Assembly: GCA_020543525.1 (NCBI GenBank)
Contig: JAHYIO010000027.1
Location: forward strand, 1-64,000
Length of the DNA: 64,000 nt
Source of the DNA: Coriolopsis trogii
Lineage: Eukaryota; Basidiomycota; Agaricomycetes; Polyporales; Polyporaceae
Direction of reading: 5' to 3'
Made by a program: the position numbers and the translations under genes. Numbering within the stretch: position 1 is the first letter of the stretch; the number at the start of each line of letters is the position of its first letter. Positions 41,987 through 53,989 of the stretch are shown piece by piece. The notes beneath the pieces were generated by a model. That model worked only from the letters and a program-made list of their open reading frames with translations. It searched no databases and had not been told where the DNA came from.

Positions 41987-44126
41987 ATGCCTTTTGACCT
42001 GCCGCAGAAGATCATGCCCGTCCCCGCGGCATCCCTGAAGTTCCATACCAACACCGATATTGACGAGGTCAAGTTCCTTCTATCGCAGTAAAATACTGTG
42101 TCTGACCATCATGTATGCGCAGATGTACTCGAGACTGACGAAGACGTTCCGCGCGGGCACAACGCGCCCGCTCGAGTGGCGCCGCAAGCAGCTCATCCAG
42201 CTCGTGCGGATGCTCCAGGAGAACCACACGGTATTCGAGGACGCGCTCCTCGCGGACCTCAACAAGCCGCGGCTCGAGACGACCGTCTCCGAGGTGACGC
42301 ACCTCATAAGCTCGACGATGGTTGCGCTCGACAACCTGGAGGCGTGGGCGACGCCCGATCTGTGCCCGACGAAGGAAGCCTGGCGGAGCGGCTGGGGCGC
42401 GACGCTCTACAAAGAACCCAAAGGCGTCGTTCTGATCATATCGTAAGTACCAACCTTACGTCTCAGTTTGGGAAACGGCGTCAAGAAGCCCCTCGAGTGC
42501 CTCGTTTCCTTCCCCTTGCGAATCGGGGTCCCTCTCTGCCCCATTCTGGTGGCGGTTATAAGCGCTCCGTGACTACCCAAACCGTCCATAGAGTGGTCAT
42601 GCGTCCTCGATGGCCCTGCTGCGAACTGCCCAAAAACTGCCTAACTGACGTACTGCTTTTGCTTTACCTCTGCAGGCCCTGGAATTACCCGCTGGTGCTC
42701 ACTGTTAACCCGCTCATCGGTGCTATTGCGGCGGGCTGCCCGGCGGTGCTCAAGTCATCCGAGCTCGTCCCAACGTTCTGCGAGCTCCTCGCGCGCCTCA
42801 TACCCGCATACCTCGACCCAAATGCTTATGCAGTCCTCAAGGGCGGAGTACCCGAGACGACGCACGCGCTCGGCTTGCGCTGGGACCACATCTTCTACAC
42901 CGGGAACAGCCGAGTAGGGCGCATTATCGCGAGCGCCGCGGGGCGGAACCTGACTCCTGTGACACTCGAGCTCGGGGGCAAGTCCGCAACCGTTGTGGCG
43001 GATGACATCGAAGGTGCCGATCTCGACCTTGCAGCGAGACGGATCCTGCACGGCAAGATCCAGAACGCCGGCCAGCTGTGTGTCACCCCTGACTATGTGC
43101 TCGTGCCTCGGGGCAAGGTCGACGCGTTCGTCGAGAGCGTGAAGAAGGCGCATGAGGAGTTTTGGCCTGGGGACGACGATCCGTGCACTGGGAGTATACC
43201 CATGAGCAGGATCATACACCCTACGCACCATGCGCATTTGGTGGACATCTTGAACCGGACGAAGGGGAAGACTGTCTTTGGGGGCCAGATCCACAATGAC
43301 AAGAGCATCGCGCCGACTATCCTGACGGAGGTCCCGGTCGACGACGTCTTAATGGAAGAGTACGTGCAGCCGCTATTTTGCAGGCGATAACCATGCTGAC
43401 TATTTGTTCCCGTTGTGCACCGTTTGTACAGAGAAATCTTCGGGCCCTTCCTCCCGATTATCGCCGTAGATGACATCGAGGAAGCCATCCGGGTCATCAA
43501 TTCCAAGTGAGTGTCCTATCTCAACATGTTATAGAAGGTTCGTTCATCCGTTCCCTCGGTTCTCAGGCCTATCCCGCTCGTTATTTACTTGTTCACCAAT
43601 CAAGACAATCTAAAGCACGAGTGTAAGTCTTCGCATCTAATAGAGGCATGACTAGCGTTCTTACTAGGTCGGCTACAAAGTCCTCCAGCGCACGCGGAGC
43701 GGACAGCTCGTTATCAACGATGTGATAATGCAGCTTGCTGGTACGTCCTCCTGATTGCGGGTGGGTACGACTGAGGCCGACCGTTCCCACGTCCAGTTCA
43801 CGAGATGCCGTTTGGGGGCCAAGGGGAGTCTGGATGTAAGTGGCGTGGTTGCGCAGTGGAAGGAACATTGGCATGTATCTGACCATCGTTTCGCTTTGTT
43901 CAGACGGCATGTGGTTCGGGAAAACGACGTTCGACACCTTCACTCACTTCCGTGGTTGCATGACCGTGCCTTTTGCGTGAGTGTCCCAGAGCTGTCGACT
44001 GACTGACCCTTGGTGCTTACATCTTGTAGGGATGAGAAGGTCCTGCAAGGGAGGTATCGGCCGTACACCGAGGAAAAATACCAAGCGGCGTGTGCTCCCG
44101 GTAGAGTGAAGATTCCGGACGCATGA
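41987..44126 (+). CDS. Aldehyde dehydrogenase, class 3 (ALDH3)-like
   Basis: Exons include 41987-42067, 42123-42442, 42676-43359, 43432-43506, then several short ones to TGA at 44,124. The start MPFDLPQKIMPV is set by the in-frame short first exon. Recognisable parts: WRRKQLIQLVRMLQEN at the N-terminus; NAD-site region PWNYPLVLTVNPLIGAI and GCPAVLKSSEL; LELGGKSATVV with the general-base Glu; NAGQLCVTPDYVLV with the catalytic Cys; EIFGPFLPI; and the family-typical MPFGGQGESGYG then FDTFTHFRGC. It oxidises aldehydes (in this class often fatty or aromatic) to acids with NAD(P)+. The C-terminus VKIPDA has no hydrophobic anchor, so it is probably soluble. Introns after 43,506 join in phase, and no break was seen. 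Confidence 0.9.
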
Positions 44127-44457
44127 ACATATACTGACGGGATGGAAGCACGAAGTTGATCTCTAATTGTATCTTCCCTTTGTACTTATGTACCTTGCTT
44201 GAATTGGATTGAGAGAGCGTCACGAATATGATCATTAAAAGCTTAGGCATATGCGCACGTACCTCGTTATGAGTACAGTGGATAGAGGGTGATCGCCCCC
44301 GGGCCGGCGGCGGACGACTCCGACCAGTCGGCATCAAAATCTGCCATAGGTGAGCCTCAGCCTATTTACTGTTTCACCTCTTCCCCTTTCACTAGGATTG
44401 CGCTATCGTGTTCAAATCCACCTCACAGATACCACGGCTCGGGCAAATTAAACAACG

Positions 44458-46113
44458 ATGTCTGCTACGAATGTATTCGAAGCATCAGATGTCAATAGTT
44501 CCACAACGCAAAGCACCAATCAAGGCGAACCGCTCGGAAGTTCCAAGTGAGAATCCGTAGTTTGACTTATTTGTAGCTGAGAGACTGAGACCTGAGGACT
44601 GACTCTGAGCTCCAGAACCTCAGGGCTGTTGCTCATCGATCTCCCTACGGATGTCATCGTACAAATCATCGCCTTGTTGAAGCACGAAGAGATCTCAAGG
44701 CTGTCGAGGTCGTGTCGCGCGTTCCACGATACCCTCCTACCAGAACTCCTGAGAAGACCATCGCACATATCTGAGAAACACGTTCCTTCTTTTCTTGCAT
44801 GTCTGCAGTCATCGACTCGTCAAAACCGGGCCCACTTACTCAAGACGTGCTCTTTGGATGCAGCGCCACCCCAACTCGTTGCCAACGCTTGTTCTATCAT
44901 CTGCCAAGCGAATAACCTCACGTCACTCACGCTCAAGCACCTCCAACTGGCTGAGAGGTTTTCCGAAGTCGTGGGCGCCGCGCTTGAGCAACTTGTCTGT
45001 CTGGAGCACCTCCATCTTGCGGGTGTGACGTCTGCATTCGCAGAAGTGCTCTCAGGCGTCACGCTCTCCCTTCGATCTCTCTGCCTGTACTTTGTCCGTG
45101 TATCCGAGCTCGATGCCGCACCCTACGACCCCCTTTACATGCTCCGGAAACACGCACCCCATCTGCAGGAACTCGTGCTTTCGGCAGTCGCAGTGGACGA
45201 CCGCGGCGATGTACCCATTTTTTCTCGAGTACGCAAGTTGACCATCAACTCGTTTCACCTCATTCACGGCATCGGCACCCTCATACATCTGTTTCCTGCC
45301 ATAGACAAGTTGTGGCTTGGCTACCAGGGCCGACGGCATCCATCCTTCCCTGAGTGGGAAAAAGAAGACAATATCGCCTGGCAGATGAAGCACGGATCCT
45401 GGCCTCATGGGCTCCGTTATGTCCATGCCGAAGCCCTTACAATTGTGAATGGCTTGCAGCCCTTGTGCGCGATCACGCGCCTCGATGCCTGCTCGTATCT
45501 CTTCCTTGGGCTCTCCTTCCTTGCCGTCACCAACCTTGTCAATGCCATGCGTCCGCGCTGCCTCAGATACTCCATCGCCGACACGGACTACAACACCTTC
45601 AAGGGCCTCGTGACCCGTCTCAGCACAACTTCTCATGTGGTCCTGCGGTGCACGAAGCCTATGATGCTGGAAGCCCGCGACCATCACCTCTATGTTCTGG
45701 TAAGTCCTAGGCATCCCAATTCGTGCGGAACCTGCCCCTTGGAGGCTGTACCTTCGGACCCGTCGCTAACACAGAGTTTGCAGAGAAAGGCTTTCGCTGC
45801 TCTGAAGGATGGCAACATTTCCCACCTGCTTCTGCAGACGAAGATCCCTCGTTCTCCTGCCAGTGGGTCGGATGACGGGGTGCTCGCCGCGCTCCACAGC
45901 GCATGGCGGGTGATTGTCCAGAAAGTGGAGGTGCTAGTCGAGGAGGATGATCTCCCCCGGACCCTGCAGGCCATTTATGTCGATGCGCCGGGCTGGGAGT
46001 TGAGGACCTGGATACGCGAGCGTTCGAGGGGTCCGTGGGTCGAGTTGGATGAGAAGCAAGGCCGCGCTGCTCTGGAGACCGAAAGCCTTTTCATGCTCTC
46101 TTGGCGTGACTGA
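44458..46113 (+). CDS. F-box protein, tandem copy 1, 500 aa
   Basis: Exons 44458-44546, 44616-45699, 45784-46113 (1,503 nt). Exon 1 encodes a Ser/Thr-rich leader (MSATNVFEASDVNSSTT). Exon 2 starts with the F-box (LLIDLPTDVIVQIIALL, ISRLSRSCRAFHDTLLPELL), followed by LRR-like repeats such as NLTSLTLKHLQLAE, CLEHLHLAGVTSAFAEVL and HLQELVLSAVAVDDRG. Exon 3 starts at RKAFAALKDGNISHLLL and ends in a charged domain with VEVLVEEDDLP and a Trp-rich tail. The intron before exon 3 (84 bp) contains no stop, so a simple ORF reads through it; the position matches copies 2 and 3. Likely an SCF substrate receptor; target unknown. One of three adjacent paralogues in the same orientation. Confidence 0.85.
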
Positions 46114-46329
46114 CACCTCCTTTGGTGTCTGCTTTGTCTCTCACTGTAGGCTGACGAGTTGGGGGAGAGATGGTCGTAGAGAGTGGCAGTGTAGAGTATT
46201 CCCTTATCGAGTGGGCCACGTGCTATGTCAAGAGCCAATCAGATAACGTTGTTAAACAAGTTGTTGACTTCGACGTCCTCAGGGCGCGCTCTCTGGATCT
46301 CTATTCTCTTCGTACGCCACATCTACAGT

Positions 46330-47993
46330 ATGCATACAACGGAACCCTCCTCTTGTACAGAAGAGCCGAGTATCACTCGAGAGACGGTGGGTAACCACTT
46401 GCAGCATTGCCACTCTCCGGCTGAGTCGATGTGAGTCGGATCGAGCTATATAGCTGACCATGACGTACTTGACCGTTGCACGTTGAGGGGTTAAAGCTGA
46501 TCTCAGCGTACAGAGTTAATCCGAGCAAGCCCTTTATACTCATCACCGATCTTCCGACGGGGCTAATCCTCTACTTATCTGCCTTCCTGCGGGAGGAGGA
46601 ACTTTCGACGTTTTCAAGAACATGTCGCACATTCCGTACCATCGTGCTTCCAGCGCTCTTGAGGGCTCCTGAACATATTACAATGCACAGGTTGACCAAC
46701 TTCCTCGCCTGTCTACAGCCATCAAGTACACAGAACCGCGCGCACATGCTCAGAGTCTGCTCTTTCGATGGATTCCTGCTAGATCCCCACTCCGTTGCGT
46801 GTCGCATCATCCGCGATGCACACAACCTCACCTCGCTCACACTTGTGAACCTGAGCCAAGCGGAGGGGTCGGCAGAGCTCTTACGAGCGACGCTCGTACC
46901 CCTTGTTCGTCTTGAGCACCTCCGTCTCACGGAGGTCACACCCGCATACGCGGAGGTTCTGTTCGACATGGCGCCGTCTATCCGGAGCGTTGCCCTGGAA
47001 TTCGGAGAGGCGACCTTCCTCACATGCAATCCACTCCTTATGCTGCAAAAGCAAATGGCCCATCTTCAGGAACTTCTTCTGTCGCGGGTCGCGCTCGACT
47101 CACGCTACGACGTATCCGTGCAATTCACTGCCATGCACAAGCTATCTATAACGTTGTTCTATCTCTCCGAAGGCATTGGCACCCTCATCCGCCTACTTCC
47201 TTCCCTCCAGGAACTATGGCTAGGCCGTGCGCGTACCTGGGCCTCACCCTTCTTCATGCACAAACGCTCAGACAATCTCGCCTGGCAGAAAGAGTATGGG
47301 TCTTGGCCCCGCGGTCTCCGGTATATTCACTCGGAACATGGCGAAGATTTGCACACGCTGTCTCCGTCGTGCAAAGTGACGTGCGTCGATCTTCAGGATT
47401 GTCCCGTCAGACCTCCCGCGGACACGTTGAGGGAGATGTCTCCACGCTGCCTTGGTTTCACAATCAGTCACCCCTGGATGGAGAAGCCCTTTAGCTCGAT
47501 GGTTCAACATGCAGGAACGCTCACGCACCTGTGCTTGGGGTATACATCACCGCTCGCAGACAAATGCAACGGTCTTTCCCAAGTATTGGTGAGGCGCAGG
47601 ACTGGTACTGTATCCTGTCTACAGCTTGCTGATGAGTTGTGTGTTTGATGCCTACAGAGACGGCTTTTCGCTGCCTTGGGACACAGCAATATCTCACATG
47701 CTCTCGTGCGGATCAAGCTGCCTCGAACTGCGGAGACGATTCAAAAACGCTTCATTTCATTTCGGCACGCATGTGAGGGTGCCGTTGAGAGAGTCGAGAA
47801 GCTCGTTGAGGAGGACGTTTTCCCCCCGAGTTTACATGCATTCTTTGTGGAAGCCCCAGGCTGCAAATTGAAGAGCTGGGTTCGTGAAGAGCCGAACAAT
47901 CGAAAGTGGGTCGAGTGGGACGAAGGGCGAGGCCGCGCAGCTCTAACCGCTGAGAGCAAATTCTTTGCGCAACCGAGCCTGACGGGAGCGTGA
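46330..47993 (+). CDS. F-box protein, tandem copy 2, 503 aa
   Basis: Exons 46330-46430, 46514-47588, 47658-47993 (1,512 nt). Leader exon MHTTEPSSCTEEPSITRET; the F-box follows as FILITDLPTGLILYLSAFL and FSRTCRTFRTIVLPALL. LRR-like units include NLTSLTLVNLSQAEGSAE and LEHLRLTEVTPAYAEVL, aligned with copy 1 over their length. The last exon opens RRLFAALGHSNISHALVRI and contains VEKLVEEDVFP. The acceptor at 46,513 (TACAG) was chosen over TCTCAG seven bases earlier because only it avoids a stop. The spacer from copy 1 is about 215 bp. Confidence 0.82.
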
Positions 47994-48467
47994 GACGTCT
48001 GTCTTCCAAGTGCAGAATGGTTAAAGCCATGCTAGTCAATTTGATCTGTAGGGTAGAGTTTGACAGAACTCCGCTTGACTTCCAACCCATCTGCGGAGAC
48101 GTGTTGACTTCGGAAGCACTAGTACTGTAATACATACATACCCTGTCTCGTTCTCGCGCATGTCCCACCATCCTCAAGCGCGGTGCGTAGTGGGCTTGTA
48201 CCTTCCATTCTTTCGACTTGTTCGTAGCCCACGCTCGTGTTGGTGGCTATGGTGAGGTATTTCCGGCAGAGGTATGCATATGGTTGTTTCACGGACTGGA
48301 AGTCGGAGTAGCCACTGGCGCCTGACTTGAGGGTCAAGAGAATTGCGCCGGATCGATTCAGTTCGGCTGCGAGCGCCTGCCACCGCTTCCGAGTCATCAC
48401 TGGATTCAACGTCTCATGCTCGTACATACCGTTATCTCGCTTGTACTACCTTCGTCTAGGGTCTGCT

Positions 48468-50288
48468 ATGTCGCACATGTCCAAGAATATGCCCTTGCTG
48501 GCTGCCCCAGCGACGGCCCTGGTGTCAAGTGCTAACGCCAGTGCCGAACCACTCACACGGACATCGAGGTGAGAGTCTACTACTTCTCTACACCCGACAA
48601 TGCTGCGTACACCGTGATAAAGTAGTTCGGAAGCAATGTAAGAAACCATGCCTCAGAAATGCTGCCTACACCTGGCCGATGACTTTGCTTGAGTGCACTG
48701 AGCGCAGGGGACGTTCGTGAATGCGTGTTGAACCCTTGACGTCCCAAAGGGACCACGACGGGTGTGCTAATCGCACCTATGCTGTTTCGTTTCCACACAA
48801 ACTGACCAAATTATGTGCAGCGAAACTGTGACAATTCCTCAAATTCTGTTCACTGCGCTTCCTGTGGATGTTATCCTTCATATATCCATCTTCCTCTTGT
48901 GCTCGGAGATATCGAGGCTGTCAAGAACGTGTCACTGTCTCCGCGACATAATGCTCCCCGAAATCCTCAGAGCTCCGACACATATACCGAAGAAACATAT
49001 GCTATCTTTTGCATCATGTGTTTCCCTACCCGGCCGAGCGGCACTTCTTAGGACGTGCTCGCTAGACGCGAAGCCCAACAACCCCAGCTCTCCTCCCATT
49101 GCATATAGCATCATAAGCAATGCGAGGAACCTCACCGCGCTCTCACTGAGGCACTTGAACTCAGCCGAAGAGTTTACGTCTGCTCTTCGATCGGCACTTA
49201 GCGCCCTCACTCGCCTGGAGGACCTCTATCTTGCAGATCTTACACCTGCGTACACAGAAACCCTTGCTGACGCCTCTCCTTCGATTCGATCAGTGTCTCT
49301 TCAATTTATGGCTTCGAGGACCATGACTGCAGATCCTCTCCCTATGCTGTATCATCATGCCTCTCGACTACAGGAACTCCGCCTACACGACGTTTCCTTG
49401 GATCCTCGCACAGGCGCACCCGTATTCTCAGCGTTGCGCAAATTGACAATCTCGTCATTCTATCTTTCTGAAGGCATCGCTACTCTCGTTCACCTCTTCC
49501 CAAGCGTCGAGGAACTATGGCTCGGCTCCATGCGACGCTTAGGAGGCTCATCGTACCCCGTGCGCACACGAGAGGAAAACCTCGCCTGGCAGGCGACGCA
49601 TGGTTCCCTCCCCCGCGATTTGCGATTCATCTATGCAGATTATATTCCCGCGCTGCGAACTTTAGGTCCATCGTGCGCAGTCACTCGCCTCGACGTGTAT
49701 TGGTTCCGTAACCTGGATCCGAACGCCATTGCGGAGACGGTGTCGACGACTCGTCCACGTTGCCTCGGATTCTCTATCGATGCCAGGGATTACGGCTTCC
49801 TCGGTGAACTTCAATCTCGGGCTGGTACCCTCACACATCTGATCGTGCGGTGCAGCGAAGTCATCGTCCACTCCGGCACGTTGCCTATGCTCCTAGTGAG
49901 TAGAGCTCCCGTGGCGTCCCATACACTCGTACCAAAGCTTATCGTGATGCGATCACAGAGAATACTCCTCACGGTCCTCAAGACGTGCACTGTGACACAT
50001 GTTCTCCTCAGAGTCGCGCTACCCCAAGCGGCAGCAGAGCAGGGACTCTTCCCCTTCCGCCATCCCCTAGCACGGGCCAGGGAGCGCGTATATCACACCA
50101 TCAAGAGGGTAGTCGAAGAGGATGATCTTCCTCCGAACCTGCTCGCGCTGTTCTTGGAGACGGAGGGTGATAGTGTGAAAGCTTGGATCCACGGGGAACA
50201 AGGACGCTCGTGGTCCGAGGCGGATGGAGTCCGTGCTCGTGAGGCGTTCAATGCCGAAAACGAGATCACGATTGGCTGGCGAGTTTGA
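48468..50288 (+). CDS. F-box protein, tandem copy 3, 501 aa
   Basis: Exons 48468-48568, 48821-49895, 49959-50288 (1,506 nt). Leader exon MSHMSKNMPLLAAPATAL, then a first intron of 252 bp, much longer than in copies 1 and 2 (69 and 83 bp). F-box: FTALPVDVILHISIFLL and ISRLSRTCHCLRDIMLPEIL. LRR-like: NLTALSLRHLNSAEEFTS and LEDLYLADLTPAYTETL. The last exon starts RILLTVLKTCTVTHVLL and contains VVEEDDLPPNLLALFL. The ATG at 48,813 is open in frame but lies inside the first intron; the model with the leader exon is preferred by analogy with the other two copies. Confidence 0.82.
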
Positions 50289-51250
50289 AGAATGTATGTG
50301 CCATCATGGGTAGCCGGTCGAAGCAGACGCGACATTCTCTCATGCTATGCCAGTGCAGGTACGCCCCCTGTGGTCTCATCATATCCCTGCGTTTGACCAT
50401 GATGCTCCTTTCTACAGTTGCTGCGACGTCCAAGCCCTCCCCCTCGTGGTCGGTGACACCTCCTTCTGTTCCTCCACCCTATGTGATCCGCAATATCGAC
50501 TACGTGCACAACATCAACGGTGAACATCGGGGGATGCGCCCAATCGGAACACACACGTGCTTCTTCGAACAATTGGTGACTACGCTACTGAGGTGGACGT
50601 CGAGAAATGGGTGCGGACTGTGACGCAGCGTTCACGAGATGGCTTAGATGCGAGGCGTCAATTTCCAATTTTGGTTCATATCGTCCGTTGCTTGCTATTG
50701 CATGCTATCTGACGCTTTTGCAGAAGGTTCAGTCTTGCATAGGATTTGAGCGGAGCGAAGTCTCAACGGGGTGGTCACGAGAAGAGGGTAGCTTCGACGA
50801 CTGCGCCTGGTCGCATCGTAGAGTTAGGTGAGTGACATGGTAGAACATCACCGTACCTCTCGAATGCCATACTGACTCTGCATCAGAAGACGCGGAATTC
50901 ATTCACGGGTGTCACTCTGCCAATAGGTGAGCTCGATTCTTGTATCTTTGGCATGGCCAGACCCTGAAGATGCGTCCAGGGTATTTATATACAAGCGAAG
51001 GTTGTACTACATGGCGTGTCTAGTCGTGTGCACCACTGCCTGCCTGGCGAAGCACGCGTTGAGTAACACTGTGATTGCGGGAGCGATTGCCAGCAAGCGG
51101 CTGTTCGCCGACGAACGTGCGCTCCCCCACATGGTTACGTTGGGGACTCGCTCGGCAGCACAACCGTTGGAGCTGTCTCCATGTGCGTATATGTAGAACG
51201 CGGACGTACAAAAGCTCGATAGGAGTCTGCTGCCATCTTCCAAGGAACTC
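50289..51250. other. Intergenic, nothing recognised
   Basis: Separates the F-box cluster from the phytase-family gene. Small ORFs only; an extra 5' exon of the downstream gene cannot be excluded. Confidence 0.35.
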
Positions 51251-53234
51251 ATGGGTCTTGCAAGGAGGGTCGTCTCGGCGCTTACTTTGCAGGTTGCGGC
51301 CTCCTACTCCCATCCGACCAGTCGTCATACAGCTCGCGCAAGGTCAGACCCTTCTTCAGCAATCGATGTCACGTTGGGTGGCAGAACATATATCAACAAG
51401 GTTAGTGTTACCCTTTCATTTGTTGTGATCTTCTGAAATCCCAGCGTTCATGTCAGGGTCTCGTTGCTTTTGGGTTAATACCTTCGAACTTCACCGAGTC
51501 CACTGGTGATTCCACCCGCTGTTTGGTCTGACTTGATATCTTATGATTTCTGTTCTCAGGTGACACGCTAGGAGGTATTGGTAGTGCAATCGCCATCAAG
51601 AGGGCCTCTTTCTCCAAGCAGGTGGACGGTACATTCTCTGGCACGTTCGTCACCCAGCCTGATCGGGGCTTCAACGTGTGAGTCTCGGAAAGTCACGAGT
51701 TCTCCCAGTCTTCCTCTGATTCGCAAACCTGGACAGCGATGGTACGATTGACTGGCAGGCGCGTCAGCACGCGATCGACTTCGTTCTATCTCCGTACTAC
51801 GGAAGCGACAACCTGGACTTCGCAGATGCACTTGATACCCTGCAATTGACTTATCGCAATACCCTCTTGTACACGGAGCGCAATGCGCAGAAGACAACAG
51901 GGCTCGATGCTTTGGCCGTCCGACCATTGCAAGAACCATCTTCTGCCATTCCCATTCCCGATCCCGCACTCCCTATCCCCGCGAAAAATGGACATCTCTC
52001 CATCGATGCCGAAGGAATTGCTCTCAATGATGACGGGACGTACGTATTATGCACGTGGACGTCTCTGCTCTTGTTGATCGATGGCATATGACAGGTTCTG
52101 GATGAGTGACGAATATGGACCGTACATCTACCTGATGAGTGCGCAGGGCGAACTGATCGAGACGGTCCAGCCGCCGGAGGCCATCCTACCCTTCGAAGAC
52201 GGTGAACTCAGCTTCACATCTGACAGCGATCCAGACACCGGTCGCGCTGGCAATCAGGGTATGCTTGCTCTCTCCATTCTGAGAGGAAGTTTCTTCAGCA
52301 CGCTGAAGTACCCCCATAGGCGTTGAAGGTCTCACTCTCGACTCTGCCGGCACCACGCTCTACGCTCTTTTGCAGTCCGCGACAATGCAGGACGGCGGCA
52401 CGGACAAGTCGACGTCGCGCTATACCCGCCTGCTTGCCTTCAATGTGTCTGCGCCGCTGGAGACGCGTCCGCCGCTCGTCAGAGAATGGGTCGTTCCCCT
52501 GCCGCAAAATAAGAAGGGAAACACGCTTGGGACAAGCGAGGTGCACTTCGTAGGCGAAAATGTCTTCCTTGTGCTCTCGCGCGACGGCGATGGTCATGGC
52601 GGAGACGATAACAATTCTGCATACAAGTACGTACACACCGAGCTGCACCTTGAGGTTGCAGACTGAAAAAAGTACTCGTGGTGCCAGGCAAGCCGACCTC
52701 CTCGACATCACTAACGCTACCGATATCCATGGCACACAGTTCGACGACCCTAAGAACCCAGTTGCGAAGAAGGGAAAACTGGACAAGAGCATCACCCCAG
52801 GAACGTATGTGCCCTTTGTCAATTTCATCGACGATGACCAGCTGGCCAGGTTCGGGCTACACAACGGTGCGTGCAGTCCTCGTTTGCGCGAGCGTCACGT
52901 AGTTGATACTGTACAGGCAAACCAGCGGACCAGACTCTTATCGACGCCAAGTGGGAGTCTCTCGCGCTCGCGCCGTGCCTGGATCCTCAGTTCCCGGACG
53001 ACTACTTCCTGTTCACTGCTGTGCGTACTTATCATACTCCGAGCAGGTCGGGTTGGGCGCGGGTACGAGAATGAACTGACGCCCGTCGTGTTACAGGCCG
53101 ACAACGACTTCATCAGCACCCACGGTGTCTCCCTGGGCCAATCATTTAATGCAGGACTGGACGTCGACAACCAATTCATGGTGTTCAGAGTGACGCTTCC
53201 AGGAGCATCGGTCTCGGGCGTGACTGCTGATTAG
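51251..53234 (+). CDS. Esterase-like activity of phytase family protein
   Basis: Multi-exon gene ending at TAG 53,232-53,234. Recognisable segments in order: LGGRTYINK, GLVAFGLIPSNFTESTGDT, LGGIGSAIAIKRASF, GTFVTQPDRGFNV, LDALAVRPL, GHLSIDAEGIALNDDGT, FWMSDEYGPYIYLMSAQG, FEGLTLDSAGTTLYALLQSA, SEVHFVGENVFLVLSRDGDG, ADLLDITNATDIHGTQFDD and WESLALAPCLDPQFPDDYF. These are the blade motifs of the phytase-like beta-propeller family (Pfam Phytase-like): DAEG, SDEYGP and EGL with acidic metal-binding residues. The N-terminus is the weakest part: the ATG at 51,251 gives MGLARRVVSALTLQVAAS, a mediocre signal peptide, and an upstream exon may be missing. Fungal members are mostly predicted secreted; the true substrate is not established. 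Confidence 0.8.
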
Positions 53235-53989
53235 AGAGGGGTTGAGATCCATCCGGGAGGTCTGGATCACGGTCACATGGGTTCCGATGGAGAGAGGAAT
53301 AGCATGAGAACTTTTCTTTGCAGCATATAGATGATATACGTACGACACTCTATTGGAGGAGTGTTCGTCGACGGACCATCTTCTTATGGCTTAGGACGAA
53401 GGCCCCGGTGAGTGTGGATTTTGAAGGTTTGCGTCCAAGCTACGATGGTTCAAACGTTCACGGTGCCAAGGACACCGTCGTGGGGTTCGTTCCTGAACCG
53501 TATGATGCCCACGGGCGTCTACCGCTAAAGGTGGCGGCATGAACCGGCATCGGGCTCCTTGACGATCGTGAGTATGTTCAGATGGCCAGTATTCCTGCCT
53601 TTTCGTCACTCCATCCAACTTCAGATACCTTGCTATTTGCATCGTTCACGCTTGACGACATGAACTCATTCATAGCGTTCGGTCAAAGGGCAATTACTCC
53701 ACAAGATGAGCGTTGCGCTGAGAGCGGTACGGCTAAACGCCAGTCTGCGGATGAAACTCGTGATGATCAAAAACATGCCAGAGGTTCGCGTGATGCACAG
53801 TGTGTTTTTTCAACTTATCGCCATCCTGCCCAGAGATTGCCATAAACCCGGGGATACTTATCAGCACCTCTCGGAGCTCAAGAGCCACGGTGCTCGCTGC
53901 TCCAACTCGAGCTTCAGCCTCCCTCTTGTCCCCTCCAGGCCTCCGGTCTTCACGTCGTCTCCCAGCTTTACCCCCTGTGAACGAGCACC
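53235..53989. other. Intergenic, promoter of transporter copy B
   Basis: No gene. Pyrimidine-rich sequence lies in the last 70 bases before the transporter start; no TATA box comparable to copy A was seen. Confidence 0.4.

Noticed and set aside
42098..43390. Continuous 430-codon ORF over the aldehyde dehydrogenase
   Set aside because: It reads the wrong frame in exon 2 and passes through an intron; only its second half is real coding sequence, included in the spliced model.
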